A DNA stretch of 64,000 bases, from the NCBI RefSeq assembly GCF_040137905.1, contig NZ_JBEFDG010000058.1:1-64000 (forward strand). The letters are read 5' to 3'. The translations under genes were made by a program, and so were the position numbers. This DNA comes from Corticimicrobacter sp040137905. Its GTDB lineage: Bacteria > Pseudomonadota > Gammaproteobacteria > Burkholderiales > Burkholderiaceae_B. The notes beneath the pieces were generated by a model. That model saw only the letters and a program-made list of their open reading frames with translations. It was not told where the DNA came from and ran no database searches. Positions 39,705 through 48,758 of this stretch are shown piece after piece; position 1 is the stretch's first letter, and every line of letters begins with the position of its first letter.

Positions 39705-41429
39705 TCACGCCTGCAGCGCCAGGCAATCCGTATGGAACTGTCGCAACGCCGGACGATGTGCCACACTGACGATGGCCATATCCGGGCAGCGCTGGATCAG
39801 CAGATTGTAAAGGGAAGTCTCGCTGGCCTCATCCAGTGCCGAGGTCGCCTCATCCAGGAAAAGATAGGCAGGCCGATGCAGCAGGACACGGGCAAAGGCC
39901 AGCTTCTGGCGCTCGCCGGGCGACAGACGTCGGCTCCAGTCATGGGCGCTGTCCAGCATTCCCCCGATCTGTCCCAGTCCCACATCCTGCAACGCCTGGC
40001 GACAGGCCTTCGCAGAAAACGCCTGTTCGGTGGCGGGGTAGCAAAGACATTGCCGCAGTGTCCCGTCAGGGAGATAGCTCTGCTGGGGCAGAAACAGCAT
40101 GCGACTGCGATCCGGCACGGCAATGACGCCGACACCGTGCGGCCACAGCCCGGCCAGCATGCGCAACAAGGTGCTTTTGCCTGCCCCGGCAGGGCCGGTG
40201 ATCAACCAGCGCTGCCCTGGCAGGACAGACCAGGACAGCGGCCCCGAGAGCCGTTCACCCTCCGGCGTGTAGACACTCAATGCACGCACATGCAGACCGA
40301 CACGACGCCCCTGCCGCCTGCGCAGACGAGTCACGGACGTGTCTGCGGAATCACACCCAAGCGCCTGCTCCAGCTCGCCCAGCCGCCAGCAGACCGAGCG
40401 CAGCAACGCCAGTTCCTTGTATTGGTAGATGAACCACGACAGCGCAGTGCGCACCCGCGTAAACGCCTGGGTCACCTGAATCAGGTCACCCAGGGTCATC
40501 AGACCGGCAAAGAACCGCGGCCCGCAGAGCAGGTAAGGCACCATGGCCCCGGCCTCCGTATAGCCCCGATCAATCAGCGTGATGCGCTTGGTATAGGTCA
40601 TGACGTGTCGCCAATTGGCACGTACCGCATCAAAACGCCGCAACAGCGCAGATTGCTCGGCATGACCACCGCCCAGCAAGGCGATTTGCTCGGCATGCTC
40701 GCGCACCCGGATCAGCAGGAAACGGAAATCCGCCTCTGCCTGCTGCTGCCGATAATCGACCGCCACCATGCGCCGCCCCAGCCTTTCCATGACCAGAGAG
40801 CCCAGCACCGCATACAGGATGGCGACCCACAGCATATAGCCGGCCACCTCGAACTGCCGGCCGGCCAGTGACAGCGTCAGCACGCCGGACAGCCCCCAGA
40901 CGATGACAGAGAAGGACACCAGGTTGGCACTGTGCTTGAGCAATCCCAGGGACAACTCCAGCACATTGCTGGCCAGCCATTTGAGATCTTCGGCAATGCG
41001 CTGGTCAGGATTTTCGACCGTGCCGGCATGGCTGATCCGCCAGAATGCATCCTGCCTCAGCCAGCGCGTCAGGAACGCACCGGTCAACCAGTTGCGCCAG
41101 CGCATTTCCAGCCCCAGGGCCGTATAGGCACGCGCGGCATCCATCACCATGCCGACCAGCGCCAGTACAGCCAGTTCGCCCAGCAGGTGCCAGAACGTGG
41201 CAATCTGATGTGCCTCCAGCGTGTCATAGAAGTCCTTCTGCCAGTAGGTAATCAGGACGGCCCGATACACCAGCAACATATCCAGCAGAATCACCAGTGC
41301 CAGCAGGCTGCGCCCCTTCCAACGGTCGTCGGACACCCAGTAGGCACCGATCAGGTGCCAGGCCGCCCGCCAGGACGGGCGCGGCACCTGATCGGCCTGA
41401 GGCAACGGCATCATGCGTTCAGCCCTCAT
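39705..41429 (-). CDS. SbmA/BacA/YddA-like ABC transporter (fused permease and ATPase)
   Basis: Encodes 574 residues. The N-terminal membrane domain is of the SbmA_BacA/ABC_membrane_2 type (LEMRWRNWLTGAFLTRWL, then NPDQRIAEDLKWL). The C-terminal ATPase has Walker A GPAGAGKST, signature LSPGERQKL and Walker B YLFLDEATSALD. The transporter class moves peptides, peptide-like siderophores or chelates across the inner membrane. It follows the TonB receptor gene after 12 bases, so it probably carries the same ligand onward from the periplasm or exports a chelator. The direction of transport cannot be told from sequence. Confidence 0.85.
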   Translation of the reverse strand: MRAERMMPLPQADQVPRPSWRAAWHLIGAYWVSDDRWKGRSLLALVILLDMLLVYRAVLITYWQKDFYDTLEAHQIATFWHLLGELAVLALVGMVMDAARAYTALGLEMRWRNWLTGAFLTRWLRQDAFWRISHAGTVENPDQRIAEDLKWLASNVLELSLGLLKHSANLVSFSVIVWGLSGVLTLSLAGRQFEVAGYMLWVAILYAVLGSLVMERLGRRMVAVDYRQQQAEADFRFLLIRVREHAEQIALLGGGHAEQSALLRRFDAVRANWRHVMTYTKRITLIDRGYTEAGAMVPYLLCGPRFFAGLMTLGDLIQVTQAFTRVRTALSWFIYQYKELALLRSVCWRLGELEQALGCDSADTSVTRLRRRQGRRVGLHVRALSVYTPEGERLSGPLSWSVLPGQRWLITGPAGAGKSTLLRMLAGLWPHGVGVIAVPDRSRMLFLPQQSYLPDGTLRQCLCYPATEQAFSAKACRQALQDVGLGQIGGMLDSAHDWSRRLSPGERQKLAFARVLLHRPAYLFLDEATSALDEASETSLYNLLIQRCPDMAIVSVAHRPALRQFHTDCLALQA

Positions 41430-41441
41430 GCCTTGCTCTCA

Positions 41442-43598
41442 TCAATACTGCGCGCGCAGCGTCAGCATGAAGTTACGCGGGGCTCCATAGGTGTTGTAGG
41501 AGTTCGTGCCCCCCAGGCGCGTGTAGTACGTTCTGTCGAACAGGTTGTTGGCATTGAACTGCACCGTAACCTGGCGATTGAGCCGATAGCTGGCCATGGC
41601 ATTGGTGATGGCGTAGCCACCCTGGCGACGCATGGCCGATGCATCGCTTGAGCCGGCAGAGCTGCTACTGGCGATGTTCACCCCTACCCCCAGGGTCAGG
41701 CCGTCAAGCGCACCCTCGCTGAACGACCGCAGCCCCCATAGCCTGGCCGAATGCTTGGGCTCCCAGGTCTGGAACGGCAATCCTTCGTTGTTTTTATCCT
41801 TGAGGTATTTGACACGGGAATAGGCATAGCCCAGTTGCACTTCATAGCCCGGTGCAGGCCGACCCACGATTTCAAACTCCCAGCCTTTGCTGGAGACTTC
41901 TCCTGCATTCAGTGCATAACCATTGCCATCCGATTGCGAGCGGTTCACATCACGCAAATCGTAGACTGCAGTCGATGCCTGTAGCTGACCATCAAGAAAC
42001 TCCCCTTTGAGCCCCAGCTCGATCTGTCGCCCTTCGCGGGGGTCGAGGACACTGCCATCAGCCCTGAGTTGCGCCTGGGGCACAAAAATATTGGAATAAC
42101 TGCCGTACAGGGTCAATTCATTCGTCAAGTCAAACAGCACCGCTGCATACGGTGTGAACTGACTGCTTTCCCTTGCTCCCTGGCTCCACTCTGTCCGCTG
42201 GGATGGCGCGACATTACGTGATTTATTGTTGTACCAGCTCAGCCGCCCCCCCAGCACGACGGTCAAAGGATCGGTCAGACTTAATCGCATTTGTCCGTAC
42301 AGGCCTCGCTGGGTGGTCTCCTCGATGCCCCCCTGGTCATACTGGTCCACATTCAGTTCTGACACCAGGTCGGGACGTCCGAATGGCACGCCTTCCTCCA
42401 TGTCATAGGGTCGCTGCCACCCCCAGCGCTCATACTCGTTACGATAGCGTTCATAGTTGAACCCCACCAGCGCCTGATGGGTTCTGCCAAATAGAGGTAC
42501 CGGTCCGGAAGCATATATATCCACAGCATCCCGGGTATAGTCAAAATCACCTACACGGCGGCGATAGTCGAGGCTTTGGGCTACCGGATCGACACCAGTC
42601 CAGAAAAATGCCTCCTTGAAAAACTGGTGTTGTTCACGCCGGTTCAATTTGCCTTTAAAAGACCAGCCATTGTCCAGCCGATGTTCCAGTTCTGCTACCA
42701 CATCGTTCGTACGCCAGGTCTGGTGATTCCAATCAGGCAAAGGATTGCTACGGCGAGACACGTCCAGCAGCTCTCCAGTTTTCCAGGCAGGCAAACCGCT
42801 GTACGATGCCGTCGTATCGTCGTCCTGCACCGCCACCGCCAATGAAGCCGTCGTAGAAGGCGTGATATCCCAGTCCAGGGTGCCATAAGCCAGCCACTTG
42901 CGCGTGGCAGTTGTATCGTAAAAATAATGTCGATCTGTCGCTGACAATACGGCTCTGGCACGTAGCGTACCGGCCTCGTTTAGCGGCCCCGTGATGTCTA
43001 TATCTGTCCGATAGTTGTCCCAGGAACCCGCACTGACGGAACCCGACATGGCAAAGTTACGCAGGGCACGCTTGCGCACCAGATTGACCACGCCACCCAG
43101 TTCGTTCGATCCCATGAACAGGCCGGAAGGGCCCCGCAATACCTCGACCTGCTCATACATCGACAGATCAAACTGCTGCAATCCATTCAGACTGCCCCTG
43201 GCCGGAATGCCATCGTAGGCCACGCCAAGCGAATAGCCACGCGACAGATACTGGCTCTGCGTCGTGTCATTGGAGATGACGGTCACACCTGTCACCTGGT
43301 TCAGGGCATCGGCCACGGTCTGCAACCCCTGGTCTTCGATCCGTTGGCTGGAAATGACCGAGACTGAGTTGGCGATTTCACGCGGAGCGAGAGGCTCCTT
43401 GCCGGCAATGGTGGCTTCCCGCGCATAGGAGGGACGCGGTGCCTCGGCGCTCACATCGATGCGAGGCAGCCTGCGAACCGGCTCAGCCGTCTCTTGATCT
43501 GCCGACTGGGCCATCACCGGAAACGCCGCAGCCAGCGCCAGCCCAAGACTCAGGCAACGGACGGATGTGGTACCCACTTTTTTGGTCGACGCTTTCAT
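41442..43598 (-). CDS. TonB-dependent receptor in a copper-linked operon
   Basis: Encodes 718 residues with a signal peptide ending at VMAQS. The plug (about 70-180) reads APREIANSVSVISSQRIEDQ with SRGYSLGVAYDGIP, a ferric-siderophore-receptor type. The barrel ends FMLTLRAQY. No STN domain. The gene is directly preceded, with a 4-base overlap, by an HMA copper chaperone and further upstream by a DUF2946 gene. It is followed by an SbmA-like transporter. This setting resembles the Bordetella bfrG operon, so the ligand may be copper or a copper chelate rather than a ferric siderophore; inference from context. Confidence 0.85.
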   Translation of the reverse strand: MKASTKKVGTTSVRCLSLGLALAAAFPVMAQSADQETAEPVRRLPRIDVSAEAPRPSYAREATIAGKEPLAPREIANSVSVISSQRIEDQGLQTVADALNQVTGVTVISNDTTQSQYLSRGYSLGVAYDGIPARGSLNGLQQFDLSMYEQVEVLRGPSGLFMGSNELGGVVNLVRKRALRNFAMSGSVSAGSWDNYRTDIDITGPLNEAGTLRARAVLSATDRHYFYDTTATRKWLAYGTLDWDITPSTTASLAVAVQDDDTTASYSGLPAWKTGELLDVSRRSNPLPDWNHQTWRTNDVVAELEHRLDNGWSFKGKLNRREQHQFFKEAFFWTGVDPVAQSLDYRRRVGDFDYTRDAVDIYASGPVPLFGRTHQALVGFNYERYRNEYERWGWQRPYDMEEGVPFGRPDLVSELNVDQYDQGGIEETTQRGLYGQMRLSLTDPLTVVLGGRLSWYNNKSRNVAPSQRTEWSQGARESSQFTPYAAVLFDLTNELTLYGSYSNIFVPQAQLRADGSVLDPREGRQIELGLKGEFLDGQLQASTAVYDLRDVNRSQSDGNGYALNAGEVSSKGWEFEIVGRPAPGYEVQLGYAYSRVKYLKDKNNEGLPFQTWEPKHSARLWGLRSFSEGALDGLTLGVGVNIASSSSAGSSDASAMRRQGGYAITNAMASYRLNRQVTVQFNANNLFDRTYYTRLGGTNSYNTYGAPRNFMLTLRAQY

Positions 43599-43810
43599 AC
43601 TGCGAACCCTCCCGCCTCGATGGCATGCCGGAGCGTTTCCGGATTGCTGCGACGCGGATCAAAATCCAGTTCCACCTTTTTCGTGTCGACTTCGACCCGA
43701 GCCTCGATCACCCCATCCTGGGCGTTGAGCAGGCGCAGCAGGCGGCTGGCGCAGCCCGAGCAATTGAGATTCCTGACCGTCCAGGTCAGGGTCTGGGGAT
43801 ACGTATTCAT
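43595..43810 (-). CDS. Heavy-metal-associated (HMA) domain protein, CopZ-like
   Basis: Encodes 71 residues forming one HMA ferredoxin-like fold. The metal-binding motif is CSGC (residues 17-20, in RNLNCSGCAS), fitting Cu(I) binding, and the family pattern VEVDTKKVELDFDPRRS follows. It is a cytoplasmic copper chaperone candidate. Its stop overlaps the TonB receptor start by 4 bases (ATGA), so the two are translationally coupled. A 232-base stretch without a clear gene separates it from the DUF2946 gene; this might carry regulatory RNA structure. Confidence 0.9.
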   Translation of the reverse strand: MNTYPQTLTWTVRNLNCSGCASRLLRLLNAQDGVIEARVEVDTKKVELDFDPRRSNPETLRHAIEAGGFAV

Positions 43811-44042
43811 GATGCAATTCCTGATGATTCATTGGCAGGGATGGCAGCACGCAGGCACACCCCTCCGGCACAGCCAAAGCAGCGCCAGACAGGGACAGAA
43901 AGCGTGCGAAACATCCACAGGGAATGCCGCCGGGACGGCAATCTGCCCGCAGCCATGTTCAGGACCGGAAACGACAGGCGTCGATCAGCTAGGCAACCGG
44001 CATGCGGTCGCCTGCCGGGCCATCAATCAGGCAGGGGCAGGA

Positions 44043-44444
44043 TCAGGAAAAGACGGGAGGCGCACGTACCGGCACACGCAGCCATGACGGATCGTCAGGC
44101 AGGGCAACGGCAGCATCAGGGGGAGGAAAATCGGCGCGACCGGCATCAACCGGCAGCAACAGGAACAGCAGCGCGGCAAACAACGTCGGCAAGGGAATGC
44201 CTATCTTGCAGAACACGCATTGCGGCATGCGCTTGGCGACCTGATCGAGCGGCGTGTCGTTATCGCCTGACAGGTCGATCATCATGGTCAGCATGCCACC
44301 GGGGTTGCAGATGATGACTTCGACCTGACGCCCCTGGGACGTACCCCAGGCTGTCAATGCGCTCAACACCGGCCCCTGGACAACCAGGGTACAGAACATG
44401 AGCAAAGCGATGGAGCGAAGCCGTAACCGGCACCAGTGCAGCAT
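44043..44444 (-). CDS. DUF2946 protein, CruR-like upstream frame of TonB operon
   Basis: Encodes 133 residues from the ATG at 44444 (44468 also open). A positively charged N-terminus is followed by a hydrophobic helix (about 10-30), a CVFC motif (in RMPQCVFCKIGIPLP) and a second hydrophobic helix, then a Pro-rich C-terminus. That is the DUF2946 plan. In Bordetella pertussis a DUF2946 frame named CruR precedes the TonB receptor gene bfrG. Its nascent CxxC motif senses copper, so that the downstream genes are repressed. A second DUF2946-receptor pair lies at 56095-58658 in this window. Whether it acts as a protein or only as a sensing leader is open. Confidence 0.8.
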   Translation of the reverse strand: MLHWCRLRLRSIALLMFCTLVVQGPVLSALTAWGTSQGRQVEVIICNPGGMLTMMIDLSGDNDTPLDQVAKRMPQCVFCKIGIPLPTLFAALLFLLLPVDAGRADFPPPDAAVALPDDPSWLRVPVRAPPVFS

Positions 44445-44489
44445 GGAACGGATTCTACAGGGGCGCACCCGTTCCCAGGTTGCGTTGTA

Positions 44490-45371
44490 TCAAGCCTGTT
44501 GGAGCGTCGTATAACTCAGGCGCACGTAGATGGGCGCATAGGGTTCGACCTGGGTGATTTCCAGCAGCGACTCGCGCGCCAGTTCGAGCATCGCCAGGAA
44601 ATGGACCACGACCACTGCAGGGCCATCTCCGCTGTCGATCCGGTCGGCAAACAGTTCGGCAAATTCCATGAAGCGGACATTACCCAGCTTGCGCAGGATC
44701 AGCGACATGTGTTCGCGCACCGACAACTGCTCGCGCGTAATCTGGTGACTTGCGTTGAGTTGCGCCCGGCGCAGGATATCGAGCCAGGCCTGCTTGAGGT
44801 CATCGACACTGACATCGGGCGGAATCTGCTCGAACACCAGGTTGCGCATCGCCTGCGCCACCTGGAAGTCACGCCCCACGCGGGGCAGCGCATCCAGACC
44901 CTGTGCGGCCAGCTTCATCTGTTCGTACTCGAGCAGGCGGCGAACCAGTTCGGCACGCGGGTCCTCGACCTCTTCGCCGGAATCGCTCTTGCGCACCGGC
45001 AACAGCATGCGGGCCTTGATCTCGATCAGCAGCGCCGCCATGAGCAGATACTCGGCAGCCAGTTCGAGATTGTGTTCCCGGATCTGCTCGACATAGGTCA
45101 GATATTGCCGCGTGACCTCGGCCATCGGGATATCCAGCACATTGAAATTCTGCTTGCGGATCAGGTACAGCAGCAGATCAAGCGGCCCCTGGAAAGTTTC
45201 GAGAAAAACTTCCAGAGCATCGGGCGGAATGTACAGATCCTGCGGCAACTGGAACAGCGGCTCGCCATAGAGCCGCGCCAGCGCAACATGATCGACGACG
45301 TCAGGCGTACTATCGACCGCAGGCCGGGCCAGCGCATCAAGCTGAGTATCCGGAACGGCCGCAGGCTGCAT
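44490..45371 (-). CDS. scpA: Segregation and condensation protein A
   Basis: Encodes 293 residues. The kleisin subunit of the SMC-ScpAB complex that organises chromosomes. Seen are the N-terminal FQGPLDLLLYLIRKQNFNV motif and the C-terminal winged-helix region (about 215-285, VVVVHFLAMLELARESLLEI). The N-terminal 60 residues before the motif are longer than in many homologues, as is common in betaproteobacteria. It lies 7 bases after DUF3460, as in related genomes. scpB is not adjacent. Confidence 0.95.
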   Translation of the reverse strand: MQPAAVPDTQLDALARPAVDSTPDVVDHVALARLYGEPLFQLPQDLYIPPDALEVFLETFQGPLDLLLYLIRKQNFNVLDIPMAEVTRQYLTYVEQIREHNLELAAEYLLMAALLIEIKARMLLPVRKSDSGEEVEDPRAELVRRLLEYEQMKLAAQGLDALPRVGRDFQVAQAMRNLVFEQIPPDVSVDDLKQAWLDILRRAQLNASHQITREQLSVREHMSLILRKLGNVRFMEFAELFADRIDSGDGPAVVVVHFLAMLELARESLLEITQVEPYAPIYVRLSYTTLQQA

Positions 45372-45378
45372 GCGCAGA

Positions 45379-45567
45379 TCAGTTGGTCTGGTAGACGTAG
45401 GCCTTCTGCGGCACGCGGGCGTTCTGGTAGCCTTCCTGCAGTTCGAAATCGATCTCGCGATCCCACAGGCGGGCGCGGCCGTCGATCTGCTTCTTTTCCA
45501 TATCGGGATGGGCCTTCTTGAGGTCTTTCAGGAAACAGGTGATTTCGGATTCGAAGTTGTTGGCCAT
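45379..45567 (-). CDS. DUF3460 family protein
   Basis: Encodes 62 residues with the conserved features FESEITCFLKDLKKAHPD and LWDREIDFELQEGYQNARVPQKAYVYQ. DUF3460 proteins are found in Burkholderiales, often beside scpA, and their function is unknown. The strong conservation and short gap to scpA suggest cotranscription. Confidence 0.9.
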   Translation of the reverse strand: MANNFESEITCFLKDLKKAHPDMEKKQIDGRARLWDREIDFELQEGYQNARVPQKAYVYQTN

Positions 45568-45632
45568 GGTGGTCTGCTGTCAGGATGAAAACGGACGGAA
45601 CTGTCCCAACCGGGAGTTTACTACCTGTGTAC

Positions 45633-46373
45633 CTAATGCAGTATCTGGCTCAGGAACAGTTTCGTCCGCTCATGCTGCGGATTGTCGAAAAACGCGTCCG
45701 GCGTGTTCTGTTCGACGATCCGCCCGCCATCCATGAAAATCACCCGGTCCGCCACGCGCCGCGCGAAACCCATCTCATGCGTCACGCTGAGCATGGTCAT
45801 GCCCTCCTCGCCCGCCAGCTCCACCATCACGTCGAGCACCTCCTTGACCATCTCGGGATCGAGCGCGGAGGTCGGCTCGTCGAACAGCATGATCTTCGGT
45901 GCCATGCACAATGCCCGAGCAATCGCGACCCGCTGCTGCTGTCCGCCCGACAACTGGCCGGGATACTTGTCGGCCTGCTCGGATATCCGCACCCGTTCCA
46001 GGTAGCGCCGTGCGACCGCCTCGGCCTCGGCCTTGGGCCGATGCAGCACCCAGATGGGCCCCAGGGTGAGATTCTCCAGCACCGTCAGGTGCGGGAACAG
46101 GTTGAAATGCTGGAACACCATGCCGACATCGCGCCGTACCTGCTCGACATGGCGCAAGTCGCCATCCAGTTCAGTGCCATCAATCACGATACAGCCCTGC
46201 TGGATCTCTTCCAGGCGGTTCAGGCAGCGGATCAGGGTCGACTTGCCCGAGCCCGAGGGGCCGCAGATCACGATGCGCTCGCCACGCGCCACTTCGAGAT
46301 CGATATCCTGCAGCACATGGAATTTTCCGTACCACTTGTTGACACCCTGCATCCGGATGATGGGGTCGCTCAT
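45633..46373 (-). CDS. Polar amino-acid ABC transporter ATP-binding protein
   Basis: Encodes 246 residues: Walker A GPSGSGKST (about 35-43), Q-loop GMVFQHFNLF, signature LSGGQQQR, Walker B IMLFDEPTSALD and H-loop SVTHEMGFA. It is of the GlnQ/AapP type (VNKWYGKFHVLQDIDL at the N-terminus). Its start overlaps the stop of the inner permease gene by 4 bases. It energises uptake of glutamate, glutamine or general L-amino acids by the two permeases upstream. Confidence 0.95.
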   Translation of the reverse strand: MSDPIIRMQGVNKWYGKFHVLQDIDLEVARGERIVICGPSGSGKSTLIRCLNRLEEIQQGCIVIDGTELDGDLRHVEQVRRDVGMVFQHFNLFPHLTVLENLTLGPIWVLHRPKAEAEAVARRYLERVRISEQADKYPGQLSGGQQQRVAIARALCMAPKIMLFDEPTSALDPEMVKEVLDVMVELAGEEGMTMLSVTHEMGFARRVADRVIFMDGGRIVEQNTPDAFFDNPQHERTKLFLSQILH

Positions 46374-47428
46374 GGGTCTATCCTCCGTCCGGTATCCAGC
46401 TCCCGCTCCAGGTGCCGGCTGTAGCGCGACATGGCGTAGCAGAATACGAAATAGATGGCGGCGATGAACACATACGCCTCGACGCCGAAACCGCGCCAGG
46501 CGGCATCGGCCAGTGCCGCCTTGGCCGCCAGCGTGAGGTCGAAGATCCCGATCACGACCACCAGCGACGTATCCTTGAACAGCGAAATGAAAATGCCGAC
46601 CAGCGGCGGGATCACTGTCTTGAGCGCCTGCGGCAGGATCACCAGCCGCATCTGCCGCCAGTAGCCCAGCCCCAGCGCATCGGCCCCTTCGTACTGGCCG
46701 CGCGGCACGGCCTGCAAGCCGCCGCGCACCACTTCGGCAATATAGGCAGCGGCAAACAGGATGATGGCAATCTGGGCGCGCAGCAGCTTGTCGATCGTCA
46801 CGCCGGCGGGCAGGAACAGCGGCAGCATGACCGAGGCCATGAACAGCAGGCTGATCAGCGGCACACCACGGATCAGCTCGATATACACCACACTCAGGGC
46901 ACGCACCGCCGGCATCTGCGAGCGTCGCCCCAATGCCAGCAGCACGCCCAGCGGGAAGGCAAACACGATGCCGAAGATCGACAGCATCAGGGTCACGGGC
47001 AGGCCGCCCCAGCGACTGTTATCCACATACGGCAGGCCTGCCACACCGCCCCACATCAGCACGGCCGAAGCCAGCAGCCCCGGCCCCCATACCAGTAACA
47101 GACGCGGCCCCCAGAAACGGCGCAGGCAACTGCACACCACCACGCCGATCAAGACCAGACTGGCCAGCAGCGGTCGCCACTGTTCATCGTAGGGGTATGT
47201 GCCAAACAGGATGAGACGATGTTTTTCAGCGATGAATGCCCAGCAGGCTCCCGCAGCATCGCGGCATTCTGCTGCGGAGTCTGCACTGAAGCGGGCCGAG
47301 AACAGCACCCAGTCCAGCATGAACGGCACGGTCATCATCACCAGCCAGAGTGCCAGTGCCGTCAGCAGCATATTGAAGGGCGTGGCGAACAGGTGTCGCC
47401 GGCCCCAGGTCCAGGCCTGCTGCATCAT
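46370..47428 (-). CDS. Polar amino-acid ABC transporter permease (AapM-like)
   Basis: Encodes 352 residues from the ATG at 47428, just after the stop of the partner permease; earlier starts would overlap it. About eight membrane helices. The conserved EAA-type loop is EGADALGLGYWRQMRLVILPQALK. The extra N-terminal hydrophobic section before the core is typical of AapM of the general L-amino-acid transporter. Forms a heterodimer with the product of 47430-48617. Confidence 0.9.
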   Translation of the reverse strand: MMQQAWTWGRRHLFATPFNMLLTALALWLVMMTVPFMLDWVLFSARFSADSAAECRDAAGACWAFIAEKHRLILFGTYPYDEQWRPLLASLVLIGVVVCSCLRRFWGPRLLLVWGPGLLASAVLMWGGVAGLPYVDNSRWGGLPVTLMLSIFGIVFAFPLGVLLALGRRSQMPAVRALSVVYIELIRGVPLISLLFMASVMLPLFLPAGVTIDKLLRAQIAIILFAAAYIAEVVRGGLQAVPRGQYEGADALGLGYWRQMRLVILPQALKTVIPPLVGIFISLFKDTSLVVVIGIFDLTLAAKAALADAAWRGFGVEAYVFIAAIYFVFCYAMSRYSRHLERELDTGRRIDP

Positions 47429-47429
47429 C

Positions 47430-48617
47430 TCAGCGCTCCGCCAGGGCAAGGCGCCGGTTGTACCAGTTCATGCAGACCGAAATGGTCAGGCTTACCGTCA
47501 GGTAGGCCGCCATGATGATCAGCACGCCCTCGATGGCCTGCCCGCTCTGGTTGATTACGGTATTGAGCACGGACACGATATCCGGATAGCCGATCGCCAC
47601 GGCCAATGAACTGTTCTTGGTCAGGTTCAGGTACTGGCTGGTCATGGGCGGCACGATCACGCGCAAGGCCTGCGGCAGGATGACCAACCGCAGCGCCAGG
47701 TGCCGCTTGAGACCAAGCGCATTGGCCGCCTCCCATTGTCCATCTGCCACGGCCTGTATGCCCGAACGCACCACCTCGGCCACGAAGGCGGAGGTATAGA
47801 TCACCAGCCCTGCCAACAGCGCCGCCAGTTCAGGCGTGAGTTGCATGCCTCCCGTGAAATTGAAACCGCGCAGTGTCGGCATATCCAGTGCCAGCGCCGC
47901 ACCGGACAACAGCCAGCCTGCCAGCGGCCCAAATATCACCAGCAGCAGCCACGTCCGTGCCATCGGCCATACCTGCCCCGTTGCCGCCTGCCTGCGTCGC
48001 GACCAGCGACCAAGCAGCACGCCGGCCACGATTGCCGCGGCCAGCCCGACGGCCAGCCACGGCAGGCTGTCGCCCACCAGAGCCGGGAACTGCAGGCCTC
48101 GATTGGACAGGAACACACCGGGCAACGGATTGAGCGCCTGGCGCGGCCCCGGCAGGCTTTCCGTAATCAGGGCGTACCAGAAAAACAGCTGGAGCAGCAA
48201 CGGGATGTTGCGCATCACCTCGACATAGACAGCCGCCAGCCGGGCCACCAGCCAGTTGCGCGACAGCCGTGCGATACCGATCAGCGTGCCCAGCAGCGTC
48301 GCCAGCACGATGCCGGCCAGCGCCACCTTGAGCGTATTGACGATCCCGACCAGAATGGCACGGGCATAGGTATCGGCAGGCGCATAGGCGATCGACGACT
48401 CGCCGATGGCAAAGCCCGCCTCGCCCTGCAGGAAACCAAAACCGGTGGCAATATTGCGCGCCGTCAAATTGGCCAACGTATTTGACACCAGGTACCAGAC
48501 GCCGCAGCCGACCAGTGCCACCAGCAGCACCTGGTAGACGAAGGCCCGGACACCGGGCCGGCGCCAGGACAGGGCGGCACGCAGGCGTGCCAGAACAGGT
48601 AAGAATTCGTACTGCAT
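47430..48617 (-). CDS. Polar amino-acid ABC transporter permease (AapQ-like)
   Basis: Encodes 395 residues with eight or more membrane helices and the permease loop EAANALGLKRHLALRLVILPQALRV. Length and the long insert between the first helices (about 175-260) fit AapQ rather than the short GlnP. First gene of the transport operon in this window. A substrate-binding protein gene (aapJ) would be expected upstream, but the neighbour is an unrelated GGDEF-EAL gene on the other strand, so the binding protein must be coded elsewhere. Confidence 0.9.
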   Translation of the reverse strand: MQYEFLPVLARLRAALSWRRPGVRAFVYQVLLVALVGCGVWYLVSNTLANLTARNIATGFGFLQGEAGFAIGESSIAYAPADTYARAILVGIVNTLKVALAGIVLATLLGTLIGIARLSRNWLVARLAAVYVEVMRNIPLLLQLFFWYALITESLPGPRQALNPLPGVFLSNRGLQFPALVGDSLPWLAVGLAAAIVAGVLLGRWSRRRQAATGQVWPMARTWLLLVIFGPLAGWLLSGAALALDMPTLRGFNFTGGMQLTPELAALLAGLVIYTSAFVAEVVRSGIQAVADGQWEAANALGLKRHLALRLVILPQALRVIVPPMTSQYLNLTKNSSLAVAIGYPDIVSVLNTVINQSGQAIEGVLIIMAAYLTVSLTISVCMNWYNRRLALAER

Positions 48618-48644
48618 CGATAGTTTCTATACAACTTAGGTCTA

Positions 48645-48673
48645 TTGGCTGTATCCCGCGACTATGCTATCTT
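48645..48673 (+). promoter_or_regulatory. Putative sigma-70 promoter of the GGDEF-EAL gene
   Basis: TTGGCT (48645-48650), a 17-base spacer and TATCTT (48668-48673), about 85 bases before the start. It lies in the 141-base region between the divergent transporter operon and the gene at 48759. Confidence 0.35.
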
Positions 48674-48758
48674 GCACATCACTTACCAAATGTAATAAAT
48701 GCGCGTGTAAGGCAATATCGCCTTGGGGGGCACATGCGTATGAAGCAATCTAACATTC

